This document shows, in pieces, positions 36,159-47,665 of a stretch of 64,000 bases of DNA. Positions within the stretch are counted from its first letter, which is position 1, and the number at the start of each line of letters is the position of its first letter. The notes below the pieces were generated by a model. It was not told where the DNA came from. It made no database searches and worked only from the letters and a program-made list of their open reading frames with translations. The translations under genes and the position numbers were made by a program. This DNA comes from Gymnorhina tibicen (lineage: Eukaryota; Chordata; Aves; Passeriformes; Artamidae). The stretch is taken from the NCBI GenBank assembly GCA_013399875.1, contig VXAZ01003472.1, positions 171,099 through 235,098 on the forward strand, in the 5' to 3' direction.

Positions 36159-37619
36159 CTGGAAGATTTTAAAAAAATTAAATGTCAGCATAAAAATTCC
36201 AAATTCTCATTACCATTCATGATTCCAAGTGTCAAAAATATGAACTAAATATGAAAAGTTCCCCATTTCATTATTTTCACTCCATTTCATGAATTTGAAG
36301 CAGAATGAAAAAAAGCTTTTCTTTTACCTGACTGAAAGGCAACACTGGTTGATAAAAATCACAGGGTGTGTAAATACGTATCTGTAATAGTAAAATTAAT
36401 CTTGACACTTACAGCTGAACTAATATTAATATAACTTTACTTTCACCCTGATTCTTCTTCAGTTTAACCATGTTTTATACTGGCACTTTAATATAAATAG
36501 AACATTTTTGCTAGACATTACTTTTACATACTAGTTTTTAGAATTTGAAAAACTGTAACATATTTACTTTGCTTTCAGTTAAAACGTATTTACTCATTTT
36601 CTGTAAAGTACTGCACCAGTAATACAGAACTATGTACTACTGTGAAAAATTTAGTCTTGCAGCAGAGTTTATACATTTCCCTTATTCTATCTTGTGGTCT
36701 TCTATGTGAAACACATTTTTCATTTGTAAGGTTTATGCTGAACTCTTCTCACTGATTTATATAAAGTATGTTTTTTAAATTAAAATCGCATATTTCAGCC
36801 TTTTCGTAACAGCCAGTTACAACACACAAATGAAGACTATCTTATAAAAAAGCAGTAAATAAAACCTTTATTATAAAGCTGTAGGATTTATATAAAGTAC
36901 CAATGGACTACCGAGTGCTGCCTAGTCTCTCATACAATGTAAAAAAAAAGTCACATAGATGACCTTGTGTTCATCTCCTTGAACTCTTCCATTTTGTTAG
37001 GTTACTGAGTCAACTAATCAGAAGTTTAAGTGTTTAAGAGCCCTCTGCATACTTAAAAAGCTTTTAAGTAAGTACCTCAACTCCTTTTGACTGCCTTTAT
37101 TGACAAAAAAGTAAAATGCTATGCTGTAAAAGTTCACAACAAAAACACGGGAAAATTTTTCAGCTTAATTCCAAAAACTGCACCTACTTTTCAAACTGAC
37201 TTGCCTGGCTTGGGAACAAAAGCACTATCCATTAGTGTGACTGCCATGGAAGAAACACCAATCACAAGAGCTGCTTAGTGTCAAGACTCAGTTGCAAGCT
37301 CTAACAGAAGAGCATAAAATGCAAATCAGCTGCCCAAAAAAATGGGCATGCTGCTAATTTAATAACAAAATAAGAAAAACTACCTTTTGACTGCTTAGCC
37401 CTAAGTTTCATTTGTGCCTTTCCCTGCTCATAAGACTTATCTATGCCAATCACACATGACATCATCCCATGTCACCAGCAGGAGTTTGTATTCCTTCAGA
37501 AGGCTCTCCTGGTTTTCTGGCAGACAAGGCACAAGGAAGTTATATCCTTTCAAGAGGATATAACCCATGTCAGATGGAAGCATCAGATGTGCTTACTATC
37601 AAACATAGAACATGGCTAC
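36159..37619 (-). other. FOCAD intron 11/12
   Basis: 1.5-kb AT-rich intron. Apart from the candidate cassette exon at 36328-36381 I see no element. Confidence 0.6.
36328..36381 (-). other. FOCAD: candidate FOCAD cassette exon, 54 bases, in frame
   Basis: Between exons 11 and 12 lies an 18-codon open segment bounded by TTTTACTATTACAG and CAG|GTAAAAG. It is phase 0 at both ends, so inclusion would keep the frame and insert IRIYTPCDFYQPVLPFSQ just before the acidic segment. I recall no counterpart in human focadhesin, where EHTILHLPEK runs straight into IRPEIP. It may be a lineage-specific or alternatively spliced exon, or a chance pseudo-exon. Not counted among the 33 exons. Confidence 0.4.
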
Positions 37620-37703
37620 CTGTCCAGGAAGATGAAGAATTGTATGTTCTTCAGAGCCAAATGATGAGAGTGATTTATAGGCTGAAATGGCTACAAGGGC
37701 ATC
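37620..37703 (-). CDS. FOCAD: FOCAD exon (window exon 11)
   Basis: 28 codons, phase 0/0. Acceptor ATTTTCTAG, donor CAG|GTAGCC (weak at +4). Encodes DALVAISAYKSLSSFGSEEH then TILHLPGQ. Aligns with human DPIVANAAYRSLANFSAGEH, TILHLPEK; EEHTILHLP is the anchor. Confidence 0.93.
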
Positions 37704-37959
37704 CTAGAAAATTAACAGGAAGAAAAAGAAAATCACAAACACAGCATATAGTATTGCTACCGACTGGAAACTCCACATACAAAGAGCTTATCAAGTAACC
37801 ACTGAATGCTGAAAAAGAGTAACAATATTTTCGTGAGGCACACTCTCAATTGCTTACTTTTTATATACACAATGCAAAGTAGCAAGACCAATTATCTAGG
37901 CTTGATACCAAGCACTCTGAGGGTACTTTAGGTAGAAATATCCAAGCTATAAGAAAAAT

Positions 37960-38485
37960 GTTGATAACATATTGATGTTTTAGCTGTTGCTAAGAAGTGC
38001 TTACTCTAAATTAAAGATTTTTCAGCTTCCTGTGCCAGTAAGCAGGTGCACAAGATGCTCAGAGGGAGCACGGCCAAGACAGATGACCCAAACTGACCAC
38101 AGGGATATTCCATATCATAGAACTTTATGCCTAGTATATAAAATCAAGGAAGTTGGCCAGACAGTACCCATTTACTGCTCAGGGATGGACTGGGCATCCC
38201 TCAGTGGGTGGTGAGCAACTGTATTGTGCATCACTTGTTTATAATTGAATTTTATTCCTCTTTGTCTTTTTGTTATATCCCTTTTCATTACAATTATTAT
38301 TGTTACAGTTGGTTTTGTTCTTCTTATTATTACACAGTTACTTTATTTCATTTATTAACTTGTTCTTGTCTCAGCCCATGGAGTTTACCTTTTTCCAGTT
38401 CTCCTCCCCATCCCCCCACAAGGAAGGGGAGTGAACAAGTAGCTGCGTGGTACTTAGTGGTCATTTGGGGTTAACCATGGGGCTG
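37960..38485 (+). mobile_element. solo LTR, avian ERV family, diverged
   Basis: Follows a familiar avian ERV LTR course: CTGACCACAGGGATATTCCATATC, a TATA region TATATAAAATC near 38135, GTATTGTGCATCACTTGTTT, a TTATTATT tract, CTTGTTCTTGTCTCAGCCCATG, and CTGCGTGGTACTTAGTGG before GGGGTTAACC. Orientation is plus, antisense to FOCAD. Both ends are degraded and no target duplication was found. Related to the LTR at 47666 (shared GGGATATTCC/GGGACATTCT and GTGTGGTACTT modules). Confidence 0.8.
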
Positions 38486-38692
38486 AAATAAGATGACAGA
38501 ATCTTAGTCTTAAACTAAAATACACTACTTCCACCAGTTCCATGGTGACGATAGTCCAACATTCCCACTGCATTACAATACTCCACACTATTCCACTCCA
38601 AATGAATTGAGTTAGCTGTCACAGAAGCATCTTTGACAAGAATGCTTCACCATGTCAAGGCTGCAATCTTCCAGAGGAAGTCAAATTAGTTT

Positions 38693-39265
38693 CACAGAAT
38701 CACAGAATATGCTGAGTTGGAAGGCACCCACAAGGATCATCAAGTCCAATTCCTTACAAGGACATCAAGCCCAATTCCTTCCTGTGCAATTACACAGCAC
38801 CATCCCCAAGAGTCACACCATATGCTTGAGAGCATTGTCCAAATGCTTCTTGAGCTCTGTCAGGCTGGTGCTGTGACCACTGCCCTGGGGAGCCTGTTCC
38901 AGTGCCCAACCACCCACTGGGGGAAGAACCTTCTCCTAATATCCATCCTAAACCTCCCCTGACACAACTTCAGGCCATTTCCTCAGGTCCTGTCACTGGT
39001 CACCATACAGAAGAGATCAGTGCCTGCCCCTCCTCTTCCCCTTGTGATGAAGTTGCAGACTGAGATGAGGTCTCCCCTCAATCTCCTCTTCTCCAGGCTG
39101 AACAGACCAAGTGACCTCACCTGCTCCTCAAATGGCTTCCCCTCAAGGCCCTTCACCATCTTTGTGGCGGTTCTTTGGATGTTCTCTTAACAGTTTAATG
39201 TCTTTCTTATATTGTGGTGCCCAAAACTGCCCCCAGGATTTGAGGTGAGGTCATACTAGCGCAGA
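38693..39265 (-). mobile_element. CR1 LINE 3'-end fragment (about 570 bp)
   Basis: Opens with CACAGAATCACAGAATATGC and runs through AAGGATCATCAAGTCCAATT, CTGCCCTGGGGAGCCTGTTC, CAATCTCCTCTTCTCCAGGC and TATTGTGGTGCCCAAAACTG. This is the classic reverse-complement CR1 3' region. It is in the same sense as FOCAD. Confidence 0.95.
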
Positions 39266-39478
39266 GTTTGTTTTGTAATTCTCCTTGGAAATGGCAGAAA
39301 TTAGAACCTTCAGTTATCACCTTTCACGTGTAGTACATTGCTTCAGAAACAGTGTTAAGCAACAAAAACAAAACCCTGTCAGAAAATGAGATTACTGACA
39401 CTGTCTTGACAGAAAAGTACAAAACTTAATATCCTGTTACTGACATCAGAAATTAACATTTTCAATTGTATCACTTAC

Positions 39479-39529
39479 CTTGTTCTGTGTATTGTTCCAA
39501 AGGAAGCTGATGACTTGAGCTTTGAATTT
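39479..39529 (-). CDS. FOCAD: FOCAD exon (window exon 10, 51 bases)
   Basis: 17 codons, phase 0/0. Acceptor TTTTGTAG, donor AAG|GTAAGTG. Encodes KFKAQVISFLWNNTQNK, matching human NFKVQVLSFLWTHTQNK. Too short to stand out as an open frame; found from flanking exon phase and splice sites. Confidence 0.93.
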
Positions 39530-39909
39530 CTACAAAAGCAAAGGAAATATGCATTTATGTTTTCTTTGACCAAATAAGCGGTTGAAATAGAGGCATTTAC
39601 CTGAAACAACTTATATCCACATCAACATACATTGAGCTAGGAAAATGGAAGGAGTGAAGCTTTGAACTCCATTCACATGTCCTCGCATTCTGTGAGAGGG
39701 AAACCATGGATTAACCTTGCACTAGAATTTCCCACCTATCTCCCAGGACTCACTAATGCAAGTGAAAATTGTGAAACTGTATAAATGTGCATTTGACTAA
39801 TCTGAACTAGGTAGTGGGTGCAATTTCATCAAAATCAAACAGGCTCATATAAAAGTTACATACAAATATATACTAAAAGAAAGACTCTCCTTAGTCTGTA
39901 AGTACATAC

Positions 39910-40044
39910 CTCAAATTCATTTGTATTCACTGTTAATGAGGGAACCAGGGAAAACAATTCATTCAGCGCTTTTAAAATGAGGGGTCTTGTATCACAACTC
40001 AGCTTTGGCGACAGAGCATTCCATGTAGAACGGATGCAAACAAC
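39910..40044 (-). CDS. FOCAD: FOCAD exon (window exon 9)
   Basis: 45 codons, phase 0/0. Acceptor TGCTTCCAG, donor GAG|GTATGT. Encodes VVCIRSTWNALSPKLSCDTR, PLILKALNELFSLVPSLTVN and TNEFE. Matches human VVCIRSTWNALSPKLSCDTR exactly over the first 20 residues. Confidence 0.96.
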
Positions 40045-40845
40045 CTGGAAGCAAAGTGGGAGGCATCATTACCAACAGCTACCCCAACTTCACTTAAACA
40101 ACATTTCTTTCCAGTGCTTGTCCTTGCTCTTCCTTCTCGAGAACAGGAATTAATATATGGTTGATAAACAGTAAAAAAGAAAGCATGTTGAAAATTCACT
40201 AGTATATCGACTCACATAACACAGTAATACTGCACAGTACTTCGCCAGGGAAAGCAACTACCCGTAGGAATAAATAGCACACGGTTAGCAATACGCAAAG
40301 CTGTACATCTATCTTCATACCACATTAGTGCTCTACTTAACTTGGTCAAATCAGCTGAAAAGCAAGCTGTCTCTGGGAATTCAATAGCATGAAAGCAGAG
40401 GAAGCCACTGAGGAATCTATTTTTGCTGGGAACCCTCCAAAACAAAATGCCTTTAATCTTAAAAACAATCAAAGCCAAAAAAATTTGCGGAACAAATGCA
40501 AAACACAAAAGTTCAGGAATCCAGAAACTGTTGGAAACTGTCCAACTACAATAAATACTAAACACTAATACCTAATACTGAACGCGTTTACACTATAGAG
40601 CACAACAGGATGCATAATTGGTCTTCCAGGATACATAATTTCCTTCCTAGAAACAACAGTTCTCTTGGTAATGACCCATGTATTTTGTTGAAAACTTAAG
40701 TAATTTCCATGCAGTATTTAATCAAACCTTAATGTTGCTACCTGTGGAGAACTTAACATTTCAGAATTTTGCCACCATATCTAAAATAATTCTGTCTATA
40801 ACTAATCTGTAGTAACCATTTGTCTTTCAGATTTCAGGCTCCACT

Positions 40846-41005
40846 GCAACAAAAAGAGTACAAAACAGGAAAAAATACAAACCAAATAAACAACAAAAAA
40901 CCCCAACAAACAAAACCAAAACCCCCAAGAAACTATAACTCTATTCACCCTACCCCACCCTCCCCGCAGAACCACAACACAAAGAAAAACCCCAAACCCC
41001 AAACC
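40846..41005. repeat. G-poor A/C-rich tract
   Basis: About 160 bases with very few G or T, e.g. ACAACAAAAAACCCCAACAA and CCCCAAACCCCAAACC. The minus strand is therefore G/T-rich with TTTGGGG-type repeats. Confidence 0.8.
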
Positions 41006-43406
41006 ATGTATGGTTAGAACCAAAGTCTAGACAAAAATTTAAAAATAGCAATGGCAAAGCAAACTATGAGTATAATTTTCAGCCTTCTAAAGGAAAAAAC
41101 TGCAAATCAGGACTTTAAACAGTCTGAGCAAATGCCATGAAAACGTCTTTCAGGCACAAAAAAATTACAACAAAGCAACAGAAAACTAAGACATTGAGAA
41201 ATACAAATTGATCTACGTACTGAAATCAAATAAAGGTATGTTTATGAAGATATTCCCCAAAGGCATTAAGAAAGGTAGTTTCAGTATTATTCTGCACTGA
41301 AAAAACAGAGTGTTTGCTATCACTGAATGCAGGTAATTGCCAAATTAAGCAGTCACTTCAGTGAGTGCAAAACACATTTCAGGGTGCAGTTTAAAAAACC
41401 AAAGATGTATCTCAAGTTGAATCCATTTCAGGAATAGCAAACCCATGAATGTGTTTCTATGGTAACAACCACTGATGGCTAGAAAGACCTCATCTGATAA
41501 CATTCCAAAGGAAAATGATACCTCTCTTTCCATTCTTTCAAAACAAGAATAAGAAATTGCAAGAATAAGAAAAAAGGTCTTCCAGTGTTCAGAAAGGCAG
41601 ACATATCTATTAGCACTGGAATTTCCTCCTCATCTATCTAGAAATATTAAATTTGTAATGAGTTAGTTGTCTGGAAAACATAACACGTATTAATATGTAG
41701 AGAAAAGAAGTTGTGCATTTGTGGGATTTGATACTGTAATTTAGGAAGACTAACAAATCATTAGCTAGCCAAGCATGTTTAACTTCATTCTTTCCTATAG
41801 TAACACACATATTCTCCAACTGCAGCTAAGAGGTGAAAAAAGGCCTTAAAAAATACCCAGCATTCTAATAGAAGTTTCAGATTTAGTTTAAGACTATACA
41901 ATTCCTTTTCAAAAGGTATTTTCTAGACTTGAAACATAACAGCTGTCCTACAGAAAACTCCTACCAAATGAATATACTGTAAACTGATGGAACAGGGGAA
42001 TGGAAACAGTGGGAAACTGGTACTTTACACACCATAAAAACCCACAGTAAATAGAAAAAGGTTATAAAAGCAGTAATAACCTTGACATGACATCTTCCAG
42101 GAGGAATGGGCAACTGTGATAAATATCTTGTGATGAAGTTTATCTGCTAGTCATGAATCCCCAAGGAAAAACCCTATGATTCCACAGACACTGTTCAGCT
42201 CGATAAAGCTGTCCTCTGAAAATGCAAAATACTCTAGAAAACTAGCAAGATAAGAGAACTTTACTCTACAAAACTGGTATGCCAATTACTGTTTGAAAAA
42301 AAGGGATCGGTGCTATTTAGAAAACGTGTGTTTATAGCTCTAGACATGCTAGTGTCATACTTTGGTAAAAGTTCTTAAGTCTGTTTTCATTTTCTGTTTT
42401 GTGGGTTTTTTTCCTTCTGGTTTGTTCCAATGAACATATCATTGTCATCTGGAGACATTAACAACCACACAGTGCTTTTGGTACTACACATTTTGGTTCA
42501 CATTTATGTTTTCTTGTTATTTTTAAAATTTATTTTAAAATAGCAAGCTTGCCACTGCAGAAAACACTGACTTCCAGATGGGAAAGATTAAAAGCTAAAT
42601 TTTACACGTGCTAAGGAGAGACGAAGCACTTCTGCTTCAGGTGACCTACTGCCCTAAAAGGGTGAGAAATCTTATGACAAAAATAGAGAACAAAAACATT
42701 TAAATGGAAAGGGGATTTAAACACTATGCTTAGCAGTTTTATTCTTAGTCAAGAATAAAAATAAGTTTCTTGGCTTGCATACTGTACTTGATACATGAAA
42801 TCAATTAGATGCCAGGATAGCCTCATATGAAGCACACTAGCTTCTGCTGAAATCACTGGGGAAAAAACAAATTACATGCTGAGAAACAGGAAATGTGATC
42901 TGGCAAGAACTGCATGTTTTTTTTCCATTTTTGATGTGCAAGTCACTGTGCATTATTCATTTAAGACCTTTTGTTATACCTACCAAACAAAAAGGGGGGC
43001 AAGGAGGAAGCAGCTAGCCGTTCTTGCAAGTCCTGCAAAAGCTAAGCTTATACTCTTAACACTATTCATGTAGGCTGCACTTTGAGCAAAGACACTACCT
43101 TTAAACAAAACAATTACTGCAGTCAGTAGAATGGATAACTATTCCTACACAAGGGTGAACCAAAAAAAAGAAATCAACGTTACAGCACATTTTGTTTTCG
43201 CATTACTTCTAGGCATTACTCTAGGCTAGAAAGGAACCTTTCTGAGACTCTCAGAACTCAACCCTGACAAAGTCATATCGTGTATAGGGTTCCATCATCA
43301 ACTGGGTCAACTCTATACATATGAAAACATAATTTATTATTCTGGTTCAGAATCTGACTGAAAGTTGGGTGCTCTCTAAAATCCTACATCTAAGCACCTG
43401 CACAGG

Positions 43407-44007
43407 TGTTTTGGGGTGACTTTATGACATTGTATCCCATATTGCCCAGAAATGAATCCTATGCCTTTCTGTGCCTTTAAACTGAGCCTGAGAGGGGAGG
43501 GAAAAAAAAAAACTGAGCGAACTTTACAAAACAGTTTGTGCTTCAAGGACACAGAGATATCTGCTGCTGCTGAGCTTCTTCTCAGCTTTGTGGCTGTTTC
43601 TCCAGAGAGAGACGGAGAGTTAAGTTTTTTTTCTAGGACTCTGGCTTTTTCCTTCTTCTCTTCTGGACTGTTTCAACAACATCAGCACATCAGAACTCAC
43701 CGGGAAAACTTTCCACCTTAGGCCCAGAGGGGGCCCAGGCCGACCCAGCTCCGATGAGGAGGAGAGAGACCACACCCACGGAAAGGACTTTAAAATCTTC
43801 CCAGGTTTCTCTCCACAGCGAGGTTTTATTATTTAGAATTATTATTCTTTTCCTGTGTGTTTGTTAAATAAATAGTTTTTTCCCTTTTCACTATCCTACG
43901 AGGAATTTCTTCCCAAACCTGGTGGGGGAGGGGTGGCTGTAACCTGCCTTCTAAGAGAGTATGTTCAAATTCAGACATTCCTCTGAATTTTGTCTCAAAC
44001 AGGGACA
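43407..44007 (+). mobile_element. solo LTR of an endogenous retrovirus, copy B (601 bp)
   Basis: Second copy of the 20980-21599 family. It shares TTTTGGGGTGAC.TTATGA, CCTATGCCTTTCTGTGCCTT, TTCAAGGACACAGAG, CAGAGGGGGCCCA, TGTTAAATAAATAG and GTGGCTGTAACCTGCC. Ends are TGTTTTGG..GGGACA. Flanks are ACAGG (43402-43406) and ACACG (44008-44012), a 5-base duplication with one change. Plus orientation. The two copies differ at many positions, so they are separate insertions. Confidence 0.87.
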
Positions 44008-44330
44008 ACACGGAAAAGCTTGGAGACTATATCCCTTTCTCTTAAATCAGTGGCAGAGACAGAAAACACCAAAACAAAACCAATCTCTATGATTATGTCC
44101 TTTCTGCACTCCAAACTAGAGTCTAAATAATAAATAAGAGACAGACTAAATTACTTAACCCAAATGGTCACCCAGTTTGCCAAACCACAAGAGAATTCCC
44201 TGTTAAAGTTTCAGAATAGCTAGGTGGTAGATCTGGTCTCCCACAACATTACACTGTAGTTGGGGAAATAAGGCAAGTTGAATTTGGACAGGAAAAATTG
44301 GTAACGTCCACAAAGTCTGCCTGTCCATTC

Positions 44331-44371
44331 TTCTTTCCTCCTTCCTTACATCCTTCCTTCCTTCCTTCCAC
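44331..44371 (+). repeat. (CTTC)n microsatellite
   Basis: TTCTTTCCTCCTTCCTTACA followed by about five CCTT units. Confidence 0.85.
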
Positions 44372-44984
44372 CCTGAGTAGTCTTAGCTTTCCAGTCCTCA
44401 ACAGTGGTACAGTATACATCTGTTCTCAAATGAGGCTATTAGAGTAGGATGTGACATTTATCATATATCTAACTCCCTACTTCTTCGCAAGACAAAGTCT
44501 AAATATAATCCAGCCTGGGAAAACACTGACTCAATACCAAGGCCAGCATTCAAAGAATCTATGTGACCTTAAGAAGAACCAAACTCCACACCAAAGGCAA
44601 ACAAAAAATCACCCTGAATAAATTGTTTCTTAGCAGCCATTGTCTGAAGATTTTTAATTATATTGAATACTGTTATCTATGAATGATTCACTATGTTGTT
44701 CTTGAACTGCTAAGTGATTTCAAATACTGTGGCAATGGCTGGCCTTACTGCAGTGAACACTGCAGTGAAAGTGTATTAGTGGATAAACATAAAACTGCTA
44801 TTCAGCAGAGAATGGGTAATCAAATATTCCTGCAGGATATAATTAGTCCACTACTCTGATGGCCTGTATAGTTCAGTTTGTCAGTAGTAGATTCACAGCA
44901 TGTCTGTGCATGCATCACAACTCCTGGGATGTGGAAACAAAGAGCCTTGTCTCCTAACTCAGAGGTACTGCAGCATCACAATAC

Positions 44985-45165
44985 TATTTGGGTTCAAAGG
45001 GACCTCAGGATATTTCCAGCCCAGCCTCCTGCTCAAAGCAGGATTACAATGAGATCAGTTGCTCAGGGCTGTATCCAAAAGGAATGTGAAAATCTCCAGG
45101 GCTGGACACAGCACAAACTCTCTGGGCAGCTTGTCCCAAAGCTTACTTGTCCTCTTCATCAGTAA
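44985..45165 (-). mobile_element. CR1 LINE fragment (diverged subfamily)
   Basis: Reverse-oriented CR1: AAAGGGACCTCAGGATATTT, CAGCCCAGCCTCCTGCTCAA, CAGTTGCTCAGGGCTGTATC and ACAAACTCTCTGGGCAGCTT. This is the CR1 3' region on the minus strand. More diverged than the 38693 copy. Confidence 0.85.
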
Positions 45166-45624
45166 GCAATGAATGCATTATGGTAAAAGAGAAGCCTCCC
45201 AGCTGCTAGTGATTTCGCACTCTATCTGGTACACTCTATGAATAAGACCCAGCAGGGCAGGCCACTAAGAAGACACAAAAATTAGATTATTCAAGTGCTT
45301 TTCAGCCAATCAGAATTATATACCAAACAGTCTTTCTTTTCAAATATCAAGGAAAGATGCATGGAAGGATGTCTTTGCAGCAAATTGCAAAGCTGATTTA
45401 AAATTTCAGCCCATGCACTGAAGGGCTGATCTGCCGTGGTAAAAGGTCACAATACAATTTCCCAGGAACTATTAACTTACGTTGGAAGAGAGGAATTAAA
45501 TTTGTCAAAAGAAAAAGAAATTCTGCAGCAATTCAATGTACTCTTAAAAAAAAGCCAACTGGGAAAAAAGTTCATGAATCACAAGCAAAATTCAAAACAC
45601 AAGGACAAGCCAATTTAATCTTAC

Positions 45625-45751
45625 CTCAGCCTCACACAGTGCCCGGAGACCCTGTAATACTATGGCAGCGGGTGAAGCTTGATCAGGTTTTGTGCATTCA
45701 TTTAATACCTGGGAAATTGCAGCCAACATGTCTGCTCCATGCTGGTACGGT
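45625..45751 (-). CDS. FOCAD: FOCAD exon (window exon 8)
   Basis: 127 bases: one base completes Arg, then 42 codons. Acceptor TTCCTTTAG, donor GAG|GTAAGA. Encodes PYQHGADMLAAISQVLNECT, KPDQASPAAIVLQGLRALCE and AE. This is one of the most conserved parts of the protein, almost identical to human. Confidence 0.96.
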
Positions 45752-47293
45752 CTAAAGGAAAAAACCATGAAGACAGAAGGCAATATTCACACATACACAC
45801 AAGCTATAATTTATACACAAAAATTTATTAAGTGCTGGTTTTGTTTAAGTGACAACTAAAACTGCCTAGAACTGGGAGTTCACACCAAAAAAATACAAGG
45901 AGGATATGACAGACAGCTCTAAAGGCTAAGTGACACAGGCATCAAGTTCCAAATAAAAGATCATGGAGAAGTTATGGAAGGTTTTGTCTAAGCATGTTCT
46001 GTACACCAAAAGTACATCATTCAAGAAGCAACTGAGTATGAAAGTCCAAATGTGCTATTAAAGACACTATTTTATGCTTCTTTGTTGCAGTCTCCTGCAA
46101 GTAGTCACTACTCTGTATTGGCGGAGATTCTGGCACCAAAAGTTTTCTGTCCCTCTTACATCAGATAGCTACATTTTTCTGGGTTTTCTGCTACAATGTC
46201 CTTTGTCTTTCCCTCAGTGACTGCATGGGCTGCTTTAGCTTTCCAGTGTTTAACTATCCATTCAGTTTTATTGGGTTGTGGTGGGCAAGGTGTTCAACAG
46301 TTCTTCATACTATCTCTGTAAGAGATTCTGGTAAATGGTGTCTGGTAGGTGACTTATATGCATGGTAAATTGCGACTTATCTGTTTGCTCACACTTTCTT
46401 CCAAATAATTTCTAAATGTGAAAAATGTGCACAGACCTGAACTCCAACTATACCATTTACCTGGCAAAAAGAGTATTACAGGTGCATTGAGATTTCTCTC
46501 TTGCTTTTCACTTTTGAAACATTTCTTGAAAAATACTGTTTGGCAAAATGGAAGAAGGTTGAAGAGGTAAAGGAAAAAGTATTTTCTTCAGGACGTTGGT
46601 TTATTATTGATGCTTAAAAGATATATGAATCTTCTCAGTTGGTAGTAACTGACCTTCAAGAAGGAAAGTGAAAACCGGAACCCAAGATAAGTGACAAACA
46701 GAAAAGGTGGTACTGTGCACATAAAACCAGGAAGTAAATAATGCATTTAAATGCATTTAAAATTACTCTTTACAGGAACTGTAAATGATTATCAAGTACT
46801 GATATTCATGGATTGTTAGAGCTGGAAAGGTTCAATGTATCATCCAGTTAAACTTGCACAACAGTGTTCTGTGGTATTGCATCTGAATAAAGACCAAAAA
46901 TGTGCATGTGACAAAATACGGTTTTCAGAAAAAACATTCCACCTTTCTTTGAATAGATCAAAAGAGAGGCCTTTAGTTGTTTCTTCCATTGTTTAACTTC
47001 TCCCTTTTTCTTTGGAATTGTTATGCCTGAAGTTTCTATCCTGGATCAGTATAGGATGCATCTTTTGTTCCAGGCTGAAGGCCATTTAATTTTAACAGCA
47101 CTTATATGTGTGTTCTATTAGTCATAATAGAAAACCCCAAACTTAGTAGCTGCTCAGATTAGCAATGGCTGAATCTGTATCTCAATTAGAAAAATATTAC
47201 TCACAATTAATGTAACAGAGTAAGTAAAAATAATGATGCAGCTTTTCTGAAAACAACTTACACAGACATAAGGTGAGTAACACTTGCACTTAC
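45752..47293 (-). other. FOCAD intron 7/8
   Basis: 1.5-kb intron. Only a probable CR1 scrap at about 46803-46865 was seen. Confidence 0.6.
46803..46865 (-). mobile_element. probable CR1 scrap
   Basis: CATGGATTGTTAGAGCTGGA then AAGG..ATCATCCAGTT resembles the reverse-complement CR1 terminus (normally GAATCATTAGGTTGGAAAAG..ATCATCGAGTCC). Short. Confidence 0.5.
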
Positions 47294-47424
47294 CTCAGCC
47301 TACATATATCTCTTATACAAGCAGCTTTAGCAATCAGCTTTTCCCACTGAGCATCTTTGTCAACAGACACAGAGGGCATATCAGATATCGCCAAGAACTT
47401 CTGCAGTTCTGGGTAAATTCGATC
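47294..47424 (-). CDS. FOCAD: FOCAD exon (window exon 7)
   Basis: 131 bases, entering phase 0 and leaving two bases (AG) over. Acceptor TTTTCTAG, donor CTGAG|GTAAGTG. Encodes DRIYPELQKFLAISDMPSVS and later QWEKLIAKAACIRDICRL, matching human DRVYPELQRFMAVSDVPSLS and QWEKLIAKAASIRDICKQ. Confidence 0.95.
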
Positions 47425-47665
47425 CTAGAAAAGATTTCATTTAAAAATGATCATCACACCTTCAAAAGTGTGACAGGATTTTCAACTGGTAGCACTTCTA
47501 CAGGACTTCTAAACACCACTTTGATTTTTATTACTGCGTACCGTATTTTGCTTTTTTTCATTATTGGACTCAAATGCTACATTGAGATAGATCTAAGTCG
47601 CTTTTGCAGACCAGGTCTCTATTGCATGCTTAAAAAAACAAGAAGTAAATGATTGTCACACAACT

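Larger units (their letters stand above)
37704..39478 (-). other. FOCAD intron 10/11
   Basis: 1.8-kb intron almost filled by two insertions: an LTR (about 37960-38485) and a CR1 copy (38693-39265). They are separated by about 200 bases of ordinary sequence. Confidence 0.7.
40045..45624 (-). other. FOCAD intron 8/9 (5.6 kb)
   Basis: Holds an A/C-only-like tract (40846-41005), LTR copy B (43407-44007), a CTTC microsatellite (44331-44371) and a CR1 fragment (44985-45165). The rest, including 41010-43400, looks unique and AT-rich. Confidence 0.6.
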
